From positions 1 to 56,041 of the forward strand of contig NZ_JACJTD010000045.1 of NCBI RefSeq assembly GCF_014698505.1: DNA of 56,041 bases, given 5' to 3'. The stretch comes from Nostoc foliaceum FACHB-393. GTDB taxonomy: Bacteria > Cyanobacteriota > Cyanobacteriia > Cyanobacteriales > Nostocaceae. The position numbers and the translations under genes are program-made. Positions 26,589 through 36,665 of the stretch are shown one piece after another. A model generated the notes under the pieces. It ran no database searches. It saw only the letters and a list, made by a program, of their open reading frames with translations, and was not told the DNA's origin. The first letter of the stretch is position 1. The number at the start of each line of letters is the position of its first letter.

Positions 26589-28725
26589 TTAAGAAAGGCT
26601 CCGCGCCAGATACAGCCCCAAAGCCTTGAGATCCCTGGCGACCACTTCCATCGCAGCGATACCACCGCCCTCAATGGATTCCACAAAATCCTCACGGGAG
26701 GTAAACGGAAAGTCGCCGGTCTGCCAAAGCCCCAGACGATTTGCATAAGATAGGTTAGAAACCTTCGTCGCTCCAGTCGCAGAAACGTAGACAACCCGTG
26801 CTGAGGGCAGTGCATTTTGCAACCGCAGCCCAACAATGCCTTGCTGAGATGCTGCAACCATGCCCAGTTTGCCCTCTTGTGCCATAGCATTGCCCATACT
26901 GTGGCATTCGTCGAAAGCGATCGCTCCCTCAAAGTCCTTGCCTGCCCACTCAACGATTTGCTTAAGCCGACTTTTGCCGTTCTTTTGAGAACGTAGAGTT
27001 GAGTACGTGCAGAACAGAATATCTTGGGTGAAAGGGATGGGATCGCCAAGTTTGATGTTGCCCAGGTCGATAATGTCCTTTGCATCACCTCCTAAAGAAC
27101 ACCAGTCTCTACGGGCATCTTCAATTAAGGCAGAACTTTTGGAAATCCAGATAGCTTTAGAGCGCCCCTGACACCAATTGTCCAAAAGAATCCCAGCGAC
27201 TTGTCTACCTTTACCCGCACCCGTCGCCCAAGAACCAGCCACGACGAAATCGCACAGCATAATCTTCGCCAGTTGCCGCGACAGTCACATTATCCCAAGA
27301 ATCGTCTACCAAGTAAGAACCTGATAGAAACTCAGAGTGGGCAAGACCAGCGTAGATCACGCTTTCTAATTGTGCTTCAGATAGCAATCCTTGGGTGATG
27401 ATGTGCTGAGGTAAGTGAGGTTTGTATGTGGGAGCCGGGGGAGAGACTAAGGCTAGTGCTGCACTTTCGCAAAGCAAGGACGGATGGGGTAGAGCATCCT
27501 TGATTCTTAATCTTTGAGGGCGGTATGTTTCGTACAGGGTATCCTTTAAGCCCTCAGTAGCAGCCCAGTCAATAACCTCATAATCTAGAGGAACGATATT
27601 AAGAAATTGGGATAATGTTTGAGTAACTGATGCTGATTGAGATTTTGGCTTAACGGGACTTAAACGAACCCCTTTTGAAACATAAACTTGAGCATTTGAC
27701 GTAGTTGCTTCCCAAACTGGTCGCGGTGGCAGTTGCTCAATCAGCGTTGCAAGTTCGTCAAGTTCAACAGTATCGTTAATACAAGCGATGTCTGTTGCAT
27801 CAGTCGCCGGAGTTTTGTCGATGACCGTTAAGCGGGTATCAATGTGAGTTCCGTGTTTGCTGTAGACTTTGCCGTTGATACCGACCGAAAGCACTACTGT
27901 TGCCTTATACTGCATTTTGATAAAGGTATCTCGCCAAGTGTGATTGTTTGGTGAGAACCAGTTGGCGGAGATTGTCACCAGCCGTCCGCGATCGCATAGC
28001 CTTTGCAATGCCGAGTTGATATGCCTAGGAGTTGCGTCGGGATTGCGACTGTTGATTTTGGGAGATGCGGAAAAAGGCGGATTCATCAGCACAACTGAGG
28101 GCTGAGTCTTGCCAACCAGATAGTCGTTAATTTGTTCCGCGTTTACTGAGAATAGTGGAGTGCCAGGGAATAGCCGTCGCAGAATCTTCGATCTATCGGG
28201 TGCAAGCTCGTTGAGCATCAGACTTGCACCCCTAAGTTTAGCCATTTGTGCTAACAAACCAGTTCCGGCACTTGGCTCCAGAATCAAATCATCAGCCTTT
28301 ATAAATGCTGCTTTGGCTACCAGATAAGCAAGCGGCAGAGGGGTGGAGAATTGCTGAAGCTGTACTGACTCTTCACTACGGTGAGTATGCGTCGGGCAGA
28401 GGGCTACTAACTTCTCCAATTCCAATAATACTGTTAGCGGCGACTCTAATAAAGGCTTGTAACCTTTTTGACGCAGATATAATATTTGCGCTACTTCCAC
28501 AGCTTCGTAAGCATCTTTCCATTGCCATGCACCAGACGCGGCAGTGCCTAAAAAGTAGCGATTCATCTGGGAAGAAACAGTTTTTGTAGAGAGAGGGCGA
28601 TTATCTATTAAAACTTTTGCAAGCTCTTGGGCAACATTAATAACTGACTGCCCATAATCGATTACTGTTTGCAAATCGAATAAAAAACCTTGAGTGAAAA
28701 GTTGCTGTACCATTGCATCACTCAC
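26589..28725 (-). pseudogene. broken DNA methyltransferase / strawberry-notch-type helicase
   Basis: The first frame (28725-27211, 504 aa) holds an N6-adenine methyltransferase: SAM motif EPSAGTGLLAQ and catalytic NPPF. It ends exactly in the helicase Walker A, reading GWFLGDGCG-stop. The adjacent frame (27260-26589) resumes as TGAGKGRQVAGI and continues with DECHSMG and SATGATKVSN, a helicase core, until it stops abruptly at YLARSLS. A short deletion in the P-loop codons plus loss of the 3' part explains both features. Fused methyltransferase-helicases of this kind are large (often over 1000 residues) and known on plasmids and phages. This copy looks inactive as a helicase. Confidence 0.75.
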
Positions 28726-28858
28726 AATATTATTTTTTCACTCTTGCTATGGCGAAGCCTTTCTCTTATTAATAAATGAGGCAATTACTTGCCTCATTTG
28801 AGCTTTTAAAGTTTCAAACATTTATTCTTCGGTGATCAGCCGAGGGTTAAAAAGCGAA

Positions 28859-29377
28859 TTAGCCAACTTTACGTGGTCTGCCTGGCTTGCGCTTGCCTGA
28901 AGAATTTACATCAGCCTTTTTAGTTTTCGGTGACTTGTTGGCAGTATTATTAGTTTTATTTGAACGGTTAGTACGTTTTGGTTGTGGCGAAATTTCTTTA
29001 ACTGGAGGCAGTAATCTCAATGTACTTCTTACAGAAGTAGGGTAAAGGGGAAGGGGAAAAGGGGAAAGGATGGAATTTTCTCTTTCCCTTTCCCCTTTTC
29101 CCTTTAACCTTTCCCCTTCATTACTTGTACTATGAACAACTTCATCCTCTAACGTCCAAGGATCTGGCAATTTTTCAAAAGTCCGAGGTTGTGGTGTGAT
29201 TACTTCGGATACTGAGGTGATTGTAGAAGCGGCTATATTTCCATTACTAACTGAAACCACATTACTAGCGTAAGCAGCCGATACAAATAGTCCGTTAATG
29301 AACTGGAACATAACGAGACTAACAAATGCCCAAAAGATGACTACGATTGCCAAGGTGAGTAGAGATTGCATATCCAT
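28859..29377 (-). CDS. membrane-anchored protein with AT-hook-like C-terminus
   Basis: The 172-residue protein begins with one transmembrane segment (LLTLAIVVIFWAFVSLVMFQ), continues with a Ser/Thr-rich stretch and a PDPWTLEDEVV block, and ends in a Lys/Arg-rich tail with KRKPGRPRK, an AT-hook-like motif. Codons at about 29040-29110 (GERLKGKGERERENSILSPF) come from a GGGGAAAGGGG-type repeat inserted in frame. The function is unknown to me. It lies 133 bp from the start of the methyltransferase pseudogene, on the same strand. Confidence 0.55.
   Translation of the reverse strand: MDMQSLLTLAIVVIFWAFVSLVMFQFINGLFVSAAYASNVVSVSNGNIAASTITSVSEVITPQPRTFEKLPDPWTLEDEVVHSTSNEGERLKGKGERERENSILSPFPLPLYPTSVRSTLRLLPPVKEISPQPKRTNRSNKTNNTANKSPKTKKADVNSSGKRKPGRPRKVG
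29040..29118. repeat. GGGGAAAGG / CCCTTTCC inverted repeat cluster
   Basis: Tandem GGGGAAGGGGAAAAGGGGAA is followed closely by its near complement, giving a strong hairpin. Such purine-rich repeats are interspersed through Nostoc genomes. Here it is absorbed into a coding frame. Confidence 0.6.
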
Positions 29378-29745
29378 GATTATTCCTCAACTAAGTATTT
29401 GTAATTTTCAATTGATTTACGCAAAGCGTTTTTAAGCTTTGTTCAAATATGAAGCGAATTTGAACATATCATCTCTTGAAGAGAGGACTTCACTCTAAAT
29501 TTAGCGTAGCATCTCTCTGATTTAACTCAGCCAAATTTCTCCACTACTTTAAAGCTTAGTTATAAAATAAAGCAGCTTTTAGTATTTACCTATTTAAAGA
29601 TTTCAAGTATTATGTTTATAACCTTATTTGACAAAGATAAACATTGGCTTAAGCCTATGATCAAGATTTGATTTGTAAGCTAATTCTTGAGATAAAACAT
29701 TCTATTCAAACGAAAAAAAAGTAGTCGTCACAATTAATTGAAAGT
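29378..29745. other. AT-rich intergenic region between divergent genes
   Basis: The 368 bases upstream of both the membrane-protein gene and the sigma factor gene hold no ORF. 'aagagaggacttc' and a run of A at 29713-29720 are visible. Promoters for both directions are expected here, but I cannot place them firmly. Confidence 0.4.
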
Positions 29746-30696
29746 ATGCCCAGCCTAACTACCGACTTAGTTTGCTCCTACCTCAAAGAAATCGGACGCT
29801 ACCCTCTGCTAACTCCTGAGCAAGAAATTACAAATGCTAGGCTTGTGCAGCAGATGATGGCGATTGAAGAACAGCGCTCAAGCCTTGCACTTCAATTAAA
29901 CCGAGAACCAACCACAAGAGAATTAGCTACCTCGCTTGGGCAAACCGAAGCTGAAGTACAATCAATCATTCAACAAGGTCAAAAAGCTAAAGACAAAATG
30001 GTGACAGCTAACCTACGTCTGGTGGTAGTGATCGCTAAAAAGTACCAGAATCACAATTTAGATTTTCTCGATTTGCTCCAAGAAGGGGCACTAGGTTTAC
30101 AAAAGGGAATCGAAAAGTTTGATCCCAACCGAGGCTATAAACTATCAACCTACGTTTACTGGTGGATTAAGCAGTCAATTACACGCGCGATTGGAGAAAA
30201 ATCTCGCACTATCCGTCTGCCAATCCATATCAACGAGAAATTAAATAAAATCAGGAGAGTACAGCAGCAACTGTCTCAATCTCTGGGTCGTCCTCCGGTT
30301 GTAGCAGAAATTGCCGAATCCTTAAATGTATTGCCCAATCAAATACGGGAATACCTTCACGTTTCTCGCACTCCAGTCTCGCTATAAATGCGAGTCGGAG
30401 ATGAGCGCGAAACTGAACTAGCTGACATTTTACCGATGGATGGTATTTCCCTAGATGAGCAAATAAGTCTTGAGCTTCTACACCAGGACTTAAGCAAGTT
30501 GCTGGCATTGCTCAATCCAAGGCAACGAGAAGTATTGACTCTACGTTTTGGATTGGAAGATAATCAGGAACTGACTTTGAGTCAAGTTGCAAAACGCCTA
30601 AATCAAAGTCTGGAAACAATTCGTAAAACTGAACATCAAGGTTTGAAAATTTTGCGCTCTCATCAAAACAAGATTAAAGATTATCTTCTTAATTAA
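29746..30696 (+). CDS. group-2 sigma-70 factor interrupted by an in-frame stop
   Basis: The first 213 residues contain sigma region 1.2, region 2 (NLRLVVVIAKKYQNHNLDFL; YWWIKQSITRAIGE, the -10 reading helix) and region 3 (IRLPIHINEKLNKI). A TAA at 30385-30387 then interrupts RTPVSL-stop-MRVGDERETEL in the same frame, and region 4 (NPRQREVLTLRFGL, TLSQVAKRLNQSLETIRKTE) follows to 30696. Where related sigma factors have a Glu/Asp codon, a GAA-to-TAA change would explain the stop. An ATG immediately after it could restart region 4 as a separate peptide, so the two halves might be made separately. Otherwise it is a pseudogene. Confidence 0.75.
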
Positions 30697-31174
30697 GATT
30701 AGCTAAGGGTTGTTGGACTTTAGTTTCATTTATATAAATCGAACTCGCTACTCCAAAGGCTGGAAACAAATCGCCACTGCTGTTAAAGATGCCTCCAATT
30801 GCCTCTGTCAGGAGTGCGATCGCGTATGCGTCATGAGTCGGTGGCGATGGCGTACCCGCACTTTGGGTGGCATCGCCTCTGCTTAATCCCTGGCGAAAAA
30901 CCATCAGATTGTCAGACCAAGTGGCAAGTTACAAGTCGCAAATCGCAAGTGTACCGACAACTGTTGTCGTGGGCTTGAAACAAGAACACTTTATGTCTGG
31001 TACTACATGTATTGACATAATTCTTTTTTTGAAGGGGGCTTGTATTCTACAACTGAAGTTTTTTATCTTACTTCCGACTTGCTACTTGTTTTTGTCACTG
31101 TTTCAATCAAATGATGCATGAATATATTGATACTAGAAACTATCCTTATAAATAGAACACCGAAGAAAGAACCG
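30697..31174. other. intergenic region with interspersed repeat
   Basis: No convincing gene. At 30826-30873 there is a GC-rich segment, GGCGATGGCGTACCCGCAC followed by GGGTGGCATCGCC, flanked upstream by a HIP1-like GCGATCGCG. It looks like one of the palindromic interspersed repeats of Nostoc. Confidence 0.4.
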
Positions 31175-31423
31175 ATGCCCAGCAAAACAATCGATGTCCG
31201 AGAGTACACCGTCAGAGCGCATAAGCGGGAAATTCACACTCGCGTTTTCAACTTCGTATGTAAGCAGTGTGAGCAACCGACCCAAAGAGAAACTTTTGGT
31301 GTCCGACCGCTTTACTGTGAGAAATGCCGTCCGCCACAAGCACCCAAGAAATCAGTAGTCCCTATAGGCAAGAGGAAACCTAGAGCTATGACTTACAAGA
31401 GTGGTAAAGACATAGCAGGATGA
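31175..31423 (+). CDS. small zinc-ribbon protein
   Basis: The 82-residue basic protein starts at the ATG at 31175 after a GAAAG ribosome-binding site; the frame upstream of it is less protein-like. Two CxxC pairs (VCKQCEQ and YCEKCRPP) about 20 residues apart form a likely zinc ribbon, followed by a Lys/Arg-rich tail. Nucleic-acid binding is the natural inference. It stands alone, with no operon partner. Confidence 0.6.
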
Positions 31424-31777
31424 TTTTTTGTCTCAAGGGTGAATGAAGCAGTGCGCTCATTCGCCCAAGCTAACTCAAACTGGTAAAAAGTAACTCTAAT
31501 GAATTCACATTAGACATGTTTTTTCCTCCGATTTATCTGTGGGATTAAGAAAACTTCCCTGATTAAGATTAATGTGTTTTTTTTGGCATAGGTTCCAATA
31601 CTTGTCGGGTTTTGGGGAAAAGGGGAAGGGGAAAGAAAAAACCTTTAACCTTTTCCCCAAACCCAATGCCGAGTTAAAAATGCTTTACCCGAGCAGTATT
31701 GACATAGGTTCTGTAAAATCCTTTTAATTTGCTCAGATGAGCGACAAATAAAGCCAAAAGTTGTTAATAGTCAAATA
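31424..31777. repeat. intergenic region with TTGGGGAAAAGG inverted repeat
   Basis: The arms TTGGGGAAAAGG (31612-31623) and CCTTTTCCCCAA (31649-31660) are perfectly complementary and enclose a purine-rich loop. This is the same GGGGAAA repeat type seen at 29040. It could form a transcript hairpin between the zinc-ribbon gene and the convergent J-domain gene. No gene is visible. Confidence 0.5.
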
Positions 31778-32827
31778 CTATCTCATTAATTCTGACAACA
31801 TCTGCTCCAAAATATCTTCTATAGTTTCTTCATCTAAGGAGTGCAGAGGTGTTGGTCCAGCAAGAAATTCTTTAATAGTGATTTTCTGTTCTCTAAAATT
31901 CTTAACAAAATCCCGAATCTCAGAAACGACGTTAATTTGAGATTCCATTGTTTCTACTATTGCAGTCATAGCGTCAATGCCTTTTTTAGCAGCTTTTCGA
32001 GAATCGCAAACCATCGTCCCTTCTGGAGTATTTTTTGTCAAACGCAATTCCTGCTTCAATTTTTCATATTGAGCCAGGAGAATTTGATTGTGCTGTTCTA
32101 GAGTTCGGCATTTACGGGTTAAATCATCCTCGTTATTACTGTCAATAATTTCTAAGGGTTGTTGACTTCGTTCAATTTCAAGAAGTCTTGCTAAATCCCC
32201 CTCTTGGTAGGCTTTATTGATTTCTTTCATGATTTCTGTGTGAGACTTCTGTGTTTCACTGTCTCTGGCTTTATCAGGGTGAAAGATTTCAGCTAATTTC
32301 AGAAATGTTTGACGAATTTTTCTTTGGTCATCTGTTCTGACAAAAGAGGCAGAGTCTACAGACTGTTGTCCTTGCCAATATTGATGCTGGTCTTCACTAG
32401 TTTCCTTTGAAAAATCTGATTGCGAATCTTCATTGTCAAACGATTCGTCTAACTCTGTATCTAACTGTTGGCTGTTGGGTTTTAGACTGATGGCTCCAGT
32501 TACCTGTAGGTTACGGTAAACTGCTTGTATATTTTTGAGGGTTTGTTTACCGAACTTTCTAGTAGTAAAAATCTCCTCAAACAGAGCATGGATTTCCTGG
32601 TCTAACTCAGCCATTTTTCGGAAACCGGGAGTAGCTTTATTGAGAAATTCTGTGCCAAAAGAACGCATCTGTTCAACAAAGTTCTTCAGTTCTGTGCGCT
32701 TTCTCTTGATCTGTTTGAGTAGTGATTGATGTTCTTTTTCTAGAAACTCTAAGCGGATATGTAATTGAGACAGAGCCAGCGGAGTTACTTTAATTGATTG
32801 CGATGGAACTGTAGTTTTTCGAGGCAT
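31778..32827 (-). CDS. J-domain protein with coiled coils
   Basis: The 349 residues comprise an N-terminal coiled coil (~20-60), an acidic linker (ELDESFDNEDSQSDF), a J-like domain with the HPD tripeptide in LKLAEIFHPDKARD, and a second coiled coil (~230-262) before a helical C-terminus. J-domains stimulate Hsp70 ATPase, so an Hsp70 partner is expected, but none is encoded in this window. The gene is monocistronic. Confidence 0.75.
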   Translation of the reverse strand: MPRKTTVPSQSIKVTPLALSQLHIRLEFLEKEHQSLLKQIKRKRTELKNFVEQMRSFGTEFLNKATPGFRKMAELDQEIHALFEEIFTTRKFGKQTLKNIQAVYRNLQVTGAISLKPNSQQLDTELDESFDNEDSQSDFSKETSEDQHQYWQGQQSVDSASFVRTDDQRKIRQTFLKLAEIFHPDKARDSETQKSHTEIMKEINKAYQEGDLARLLEIERSQQPLEIIDSNNEDDLTRKCRTLEQHNQILLAQYEKLKQELRLTKNTPEGTMVCDSRKAAKKGIDAMTAIVETMESQINVVSEIRDFVKNFREQKITIKEFLAGPTPLHSLDEETIEDILEQMLSELMR

Positions 32828-33145
32828 GAAACACGTATGTAAGTTTAAAGTTTAAAATATAACTGTTGCATTACTTAGGGAATGCGAAAAAAGACACCTC
32901 AAGGATTATACACTGCGGACTTAAATGAAGTTTTTAATAGTTTTTTTCATCAAAGCGCCTGAGTGTGATTCATAAGTAAGTGAAGCAGTGATAAACCTGC
33001 CCCTTGTTAAAGTCTGGTTGACAAATCGAATTCTCAAGAGCCTCAACCATTGGTGAGAGGTCGTTTAACGTCACGATTAGCAAAATATCCTCGCCCCAGC
33101 CTCAGATAATAGTGCATCCGTAGTTGAGGATAGCAGCCGTCATTC
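32828..33145. other. intergenic region, nothing recognised
   Basis: These 318 bases lie between two minus-strand genes. No ORF, repeat or RNA gene stands out; the promoter of the J-domain gene should lie near 32830-32900. Confidence 0.4.
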
Positions 33146-33994
33146 TTATGTAGGATAGAAAACCAACGTCCGCAATTCAATACTTTCTCTAGCTGGGGCA
33201 TCTGGTGGGCTTATTGGGTCATCAAACCCAGTATGAGCAACAAACCTCGCCCGTCCGTCAATGGCACAGTCAAAGCACTTAAACAATAGTGCCTCCGAGG
33301 GTTGCATTTGGGGGAAGTAGAACCATTGATGTGTTGGGTTATAAGTTATTAAGTAGGTTTCACCAACGTAATCGCGGTACACTATGTCAGTAGCTACTAA
33401 GTCTGTTGGTGCGATACTTTGAGCGTTGCACACAGCTAATGGTGACTTATAAACTGGGGCGATCGCTCGCCAAATGTTAATCAAAGCAAACCTTTGCTGT
33501 AGTAATTGATCAATGTTATCTACCCCCCGTGCTGTCAACTCTTTGCGTGCGCGAGTATAGCCAGAAATGGCAGTAAAGTCGTTATGTACATACTTAATAG
33601 GCTCACTGATCCCGCTTTCACCGTTCTGTAAGCGTTGAGCGTTACGGAGAGTGTAATCGAATATCACCACCTTTTGGGCACCTGTTACCTCTTTCAAAAG
33701 CTGCTCGGCTTCAGGATAATAGACACGAAGAATCTCATCTTCGTCATAAAAATTGCGGACATTGCTTTGTTGTACAACTTGTTTAAAGCCTTCTCGATCT
33801 AAGGATATGTCTTGTGAAACCGCCCGTATGTTATGGACTGGCATTAAGTGTGTCTCGAACTTTCGGTTGGATGGTGGAATCCCTGGTGGTCGTTCATAGG
33901 CATAGATAACAGGTTTTTCTGCCATTGGCGTAAAATAAGTTAGTTCTGTCTCAACGTGCGGCAGGTTGAGCAAAAAACTACTGTTTAGGCTCAT
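33146..33994 (-). CDS. CmcJ/NvfI family oxidoreductase
   Basis: The 282-residue protein matches the CmcJ/NvfI family (fungal and bacterial Fe(II)-dependent oxygenase-like enzymes). Visible elements are YERPPGIPPSNRKFETH, the metal-ligand-like HNDFTA (His-x-Asp) and a distal His in RFVAHTGFDDP. Members act in secondary metabolism or on unknown small molecules; the substrate here cannot be inferred. It is a single gene without biosynthetic neighbours. Confidence 0.7.
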   Translation of the reverse strand: MSLNSSFLLNLPHVETELTYFTPMAEKPVIYAYERPPGIPPSNRKFETHLMPVHNIRAVSQDISLDREGFKQVVQQSNVRNFYDEDEILRVYYPEAEQLLKEVTGAQKVVIFDYTLRNAQRLQNGESGISEPIKYVHNDFTAISGYTRARKELTARGVDNIDQLLQQRFALINIWRAIAPVYKSPLAVCNAQSIAPTDLVATDIVYRDYVGETYLITYNPTHQWFYFPQMQPSEALLFKCFDCAIDGRARFVAHTGFDDPISPPDAPARESIELRTLVFYPT

Positions 33995-34468
33995 AAAACA
34001 TCCTTTTTCAATATAGTTAAATACTTAAATTTGAGTAATTATAAGCTGTTTGTCCCGTTTGAGTGAGCGGACTGGTCGTATTTTAACAGTGAATTCTGTT
34101 GTTTTGAATGCTTGGAATCCCCAATTAATTGGTTAGTGTTAAACACTCATTAACAATCGCACACCATAGACATACACGCGCTCCTAAACTTAACCCAAAC
34201 TTGCCACTGCCCCTTCAGACCCATTCCAGTAAGGCTCACCATCAGCAACGCCAACGGTGTCGTGATTCGACAGTAGAACGTTTTCGTCAATCTGCCAGTC
34301 ATAAACCTCGATTAGCCAATTTGTGATAGTATTTATGTACTATAAGTCAGTAATTTCCATCATTTTACGCCGTTTCTAGCCCCTTGGGGTGGCTTTGCTG
34401 ACGGTGTTGCAATTCGCGCTAATCGCATTCCTCAATTTTTCAATGATTCATCAAAAGGAGCTAAAGCA
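33995..34468. other. intergenic region with no supported gene
   Basis: A 65-codon open frame at 34129-34326 (His/Arg/Gln-rich) lacks a ribosome-binding site and protein-like composition, so I leave it out. The sequence may be debris of an older gene. A ribosome-binding site for the following DUF1579 gene is at about 34456 (AAAGGAG). Confidence 0.35.
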
Positions 34469-34984
34469 ATGGAGACAGCCAAAACACAACAGGAGGCAAC
34501 AATGAATACTGAGCCACAAAAGGAACATCAGTGGCTACAGAAACTCGTCGGTGAGTGGACTTATGAAACAGAGGCAATGATGAGTCCAGATCAGCCGCCT
34601 GAAAGAGCAACAGGAACGGAAAGTGTGCGATCAATCGGTGGACTCTGGGTTGTAGCTGAAGGACAGGGCGAAATGCCCTGTGGTGGTGCGGCAACAATGA
34701 TAATAACGCTCGGATATGACTCGCACAAGCAACGCTATGTAGGCACCTGGGTTGGGTCAATGATGACTTATCTATGGTTGTACGACGGTGAATTGGACGC
34801 GGCTAAAAACATACTAACGCTCAATTCTGACGGGCCCTCGATGACGGGCGATGAGAAGATGGCAAAGTACAGAGATGTAATCGAGTTCAAGAGTGATAAT
34901 CATCGGGTGATGACATCTCATGTACTGGGCGATGACGGGCAGTGGCATCAGTTTATGACCGTAAACTCTCGACGGAAGCAGTAG
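34469..34984 (+). CDS. DUF1579 family protein
   Basis: The 171 residues show the DUF1579 pattern: LVGEWTYETEA near the start, GTESVRSIGGLWVVAEGQGE, then TLGYDSHKQRYVGTWVGSM. The family is a lipocalin-like beta-barrel of unknown role. The ATG at 34469 follows AAAGGAG; a second ATG at 34502 follows ACAGGAGG and could be the real start. A Glu/Gln-rich N-terminus is the only unusual part. Confidence 0.8.
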   Translation: METAKTQQEATMNTEPQKEHQWLQKLVGEWTYETEAMMSPDQPPERATGTESVRSIGGLWVVAEGQGEMPCGGAATMIITLGYDSHKQRYVGTWVGSMMTYLWLYDGELDAAKNILTLNSDGPSMTGDEKMAKYRDVIEFKSDNHRVMTSHVLGDDGQWHQFMTVNSRRKQ

Positions 34985-35032
34985 CAGAAGGTACTAAGCC
35001 CATCCTACTGCGCTTGAGTGCAAACAACATTC

Positions 35033-35318
35033 TTATCTCGGCTTGCAGGTTGCGGTAAGTTCTAGATTGTAGAAAGTCCCTGGTTTGGGATTAACTGAAC
35101 GCAACTCCTGGATAAAAGCATTAAATCTTGTATTGCTGATGCCGAAGCCAGCTTCAGCACAAGCAGATAAACCTCCTTCAATGGGAACAGGAGATCCGGT
35201 CTTGGGACTATATACAATGAATTTATCGACGGTGCTAGTGCCGACTGCAAACCCGATAACCTGGCGAACTGTTCGCAAAGCAGCATTATCTAAGGAACCA
35301 CCAATACTGCCAATACAT
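35033..35318 (-). pseudogene. C-terminal fragment of a hypothetical protein
   Basis: The minus frame reads GSIGGSLDNAALRTVRQVIG onward through GISNTRFNAFIQELRSVNP to CKPR-stop. It is coherent protein sequence with no start codon before an upstream TAA. It abuts the GH13 relic on the plus strand, as if two gene fragments had been joined by recombination. The family is unknown to me. Confidence 0.5.
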
Positions 35319-35322
35319 TAGC

Positions 35323-36037
35323 TATGTGGAGCAAGAAAGTCAGGGAAAAACATGGAATTATGTTGAGGTAATTACAGATAGAGACACCAGTGCAGAAGAT
35401 TATAACTGGATTGCTGCTGTCACAGATTTTGCTCTCTACAATTCAATTAAAAATGCCTTTAGCTTCGGTGGGGATTTGCGTTCGCTGCGAATTCCTACAG
35501 GCATAAACGATTTGCATGGCGTTACCTTTGGCAGAAACCACGATACTATCCGCGAGATTAATTCCAATGCTATTAACCCCTATAGCGATCCTTCTGATTC
35601 TTTTTTGGCAACAGCCTATGTCCTAGCGAGAGAAAGTGGTACTCCTTTAATACTGAACTGGGATAATAGAGATTCTTCTTTTATCAAACATGGTGTAAAA
35701 TTCCGCCAGATTATGCATCAACGAGGAAATCAAGGAAAATATTTTAACAGGCATTGATAGTCTGACTGTATTGCTAATGGAGCGAGGCAGTGAAGGATTT
35801 TTTGTTGTCAATAAAGGGGAGAATAAATTTAATATCCCAGTACTGGATTTGACCTTAACGAATTTGGATGGATGTTATCGGGAACTCCGTAATAACTTTA
35901 CTGTTGCTATTGAACATCGCGAGCAGGGGAAAAAATTTATAACTCGTTGGGTTAGTTGGAATAGAGGCGGTATGGAAGTTCAAAAACGCGATGCACTCTA
36001 TTTTATTCGAGAACCTTTTAATCAATGTCAAGTGTAG
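35323..36037 (+). pseudogene. alpha-amylase family (GH13) C-terminal relic
   Basis: The frame from 35326 (YVEQESQGKTWNYVEVITDR, then FGRNHDTIRE and ILNWDNRDSSF) and a second frame from ~35720 (EEIKENILTGIDSLTVLLME, ending REPFNQCQV) together give the C-terminal half of a GH13-type glycosidase. The FGRNHDT motif matches the substrate-binding His-Asp pair of the family. The gene lacks its 5' half and carries a frameshift near 35720, so it cannot encode an enzyme. Confidence 0.65.
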
Positions 36038-36186
36038 ACGCTTCCTCCATCTTTAAGAGGATGTTTGAAAAGCTGAAGATAGGTATGATTCGCTATTTTG
36101 AGCGTTACAAAGTAAAAGGAAGAATCCTAATTTTTCGTTGCTCTGGCTTGGCTACGCTACTTCTGATATAGCAGCCGCCAAGCTGG

Positions 36187-36663
36187 TTAGGACGCTGTAC
36201 CAAGAACATCTTCCATAGCACTGCGAAGACAGTCAAATTGAATTAGCTGTTTACGAATTCGACTTTTTAACCATGACCAGCAGCGCTCAATCTTGTTAAG
36301 ATCGGGTGAATAGGATGGCAAATATTTTAATTGACAGCCTGCTGCTTCAATTAATTCTTTAATATGTCCACCGCGATGAAATGTAGCATTATCTGCAATT
36401 ACTATTTGTCCTGATTTTAGCGTTGGTATTAAACAAGTTTTTAGCCAAGTCTCAAATACAGTTCTGTTGCAAGCTCCCTCAATAGTAAATGGAGCAAATA
36501 AATTCCCATTACAATATGCGGCAATCATATTAACTCGGCCTTTCCTCCTGCCACTTTTGAGTGCATGAAAACGCTCACCCTTGGCATTCCACCCATAGCC
36601 ATAATCTTCTCTATTATCCATTCCAGCTTCATCTATATAAACTATTTTCTCTGGTTTATACAA
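36187..36663 (-). CDS. IS630 transposase, catalytic DDE part
   Basis: The first Asp is in VYIDEAGMD, the second in IVIADNATFH and the final acid in PDLNKIERCWSWLK. That is the DDE/D triad of the IS630/Tc1 superfamily, and all three are intact. The open frame continues upstream of the listed start to the A9 run, consistent with a fused product. The element may therefore still be mobile. Confidence 0.85.
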   Translation of the reverse strand: MYKPEKIVYIDEAGMDNREDYGYGWNAKGERFHALKSGRRKGRVNMIAAYCNGNLFAPFTIEGACNRTVFETWLKTCLIPTLKSGQIVIADNATFHRGGHIKELIEAAGCQLKYLPSYSPDLNKIERCWSWLKSRIRKQLIQFDCLRSAMEDVLGTAS

Positions 36664-36665
36664 TG

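Noticed and set aside
26520..27398. Plus-strand and alternative minus-strand ORFs over the helicase relic
   Set aside because: They are shadows; the recognisable motifs TGAGKG, DECH and SATG are in the minus frame from 27260.
34129..34326. 65-aa His/Arg-rich ORF
   Set aside because: Composition and lack of a start region suggest chance.
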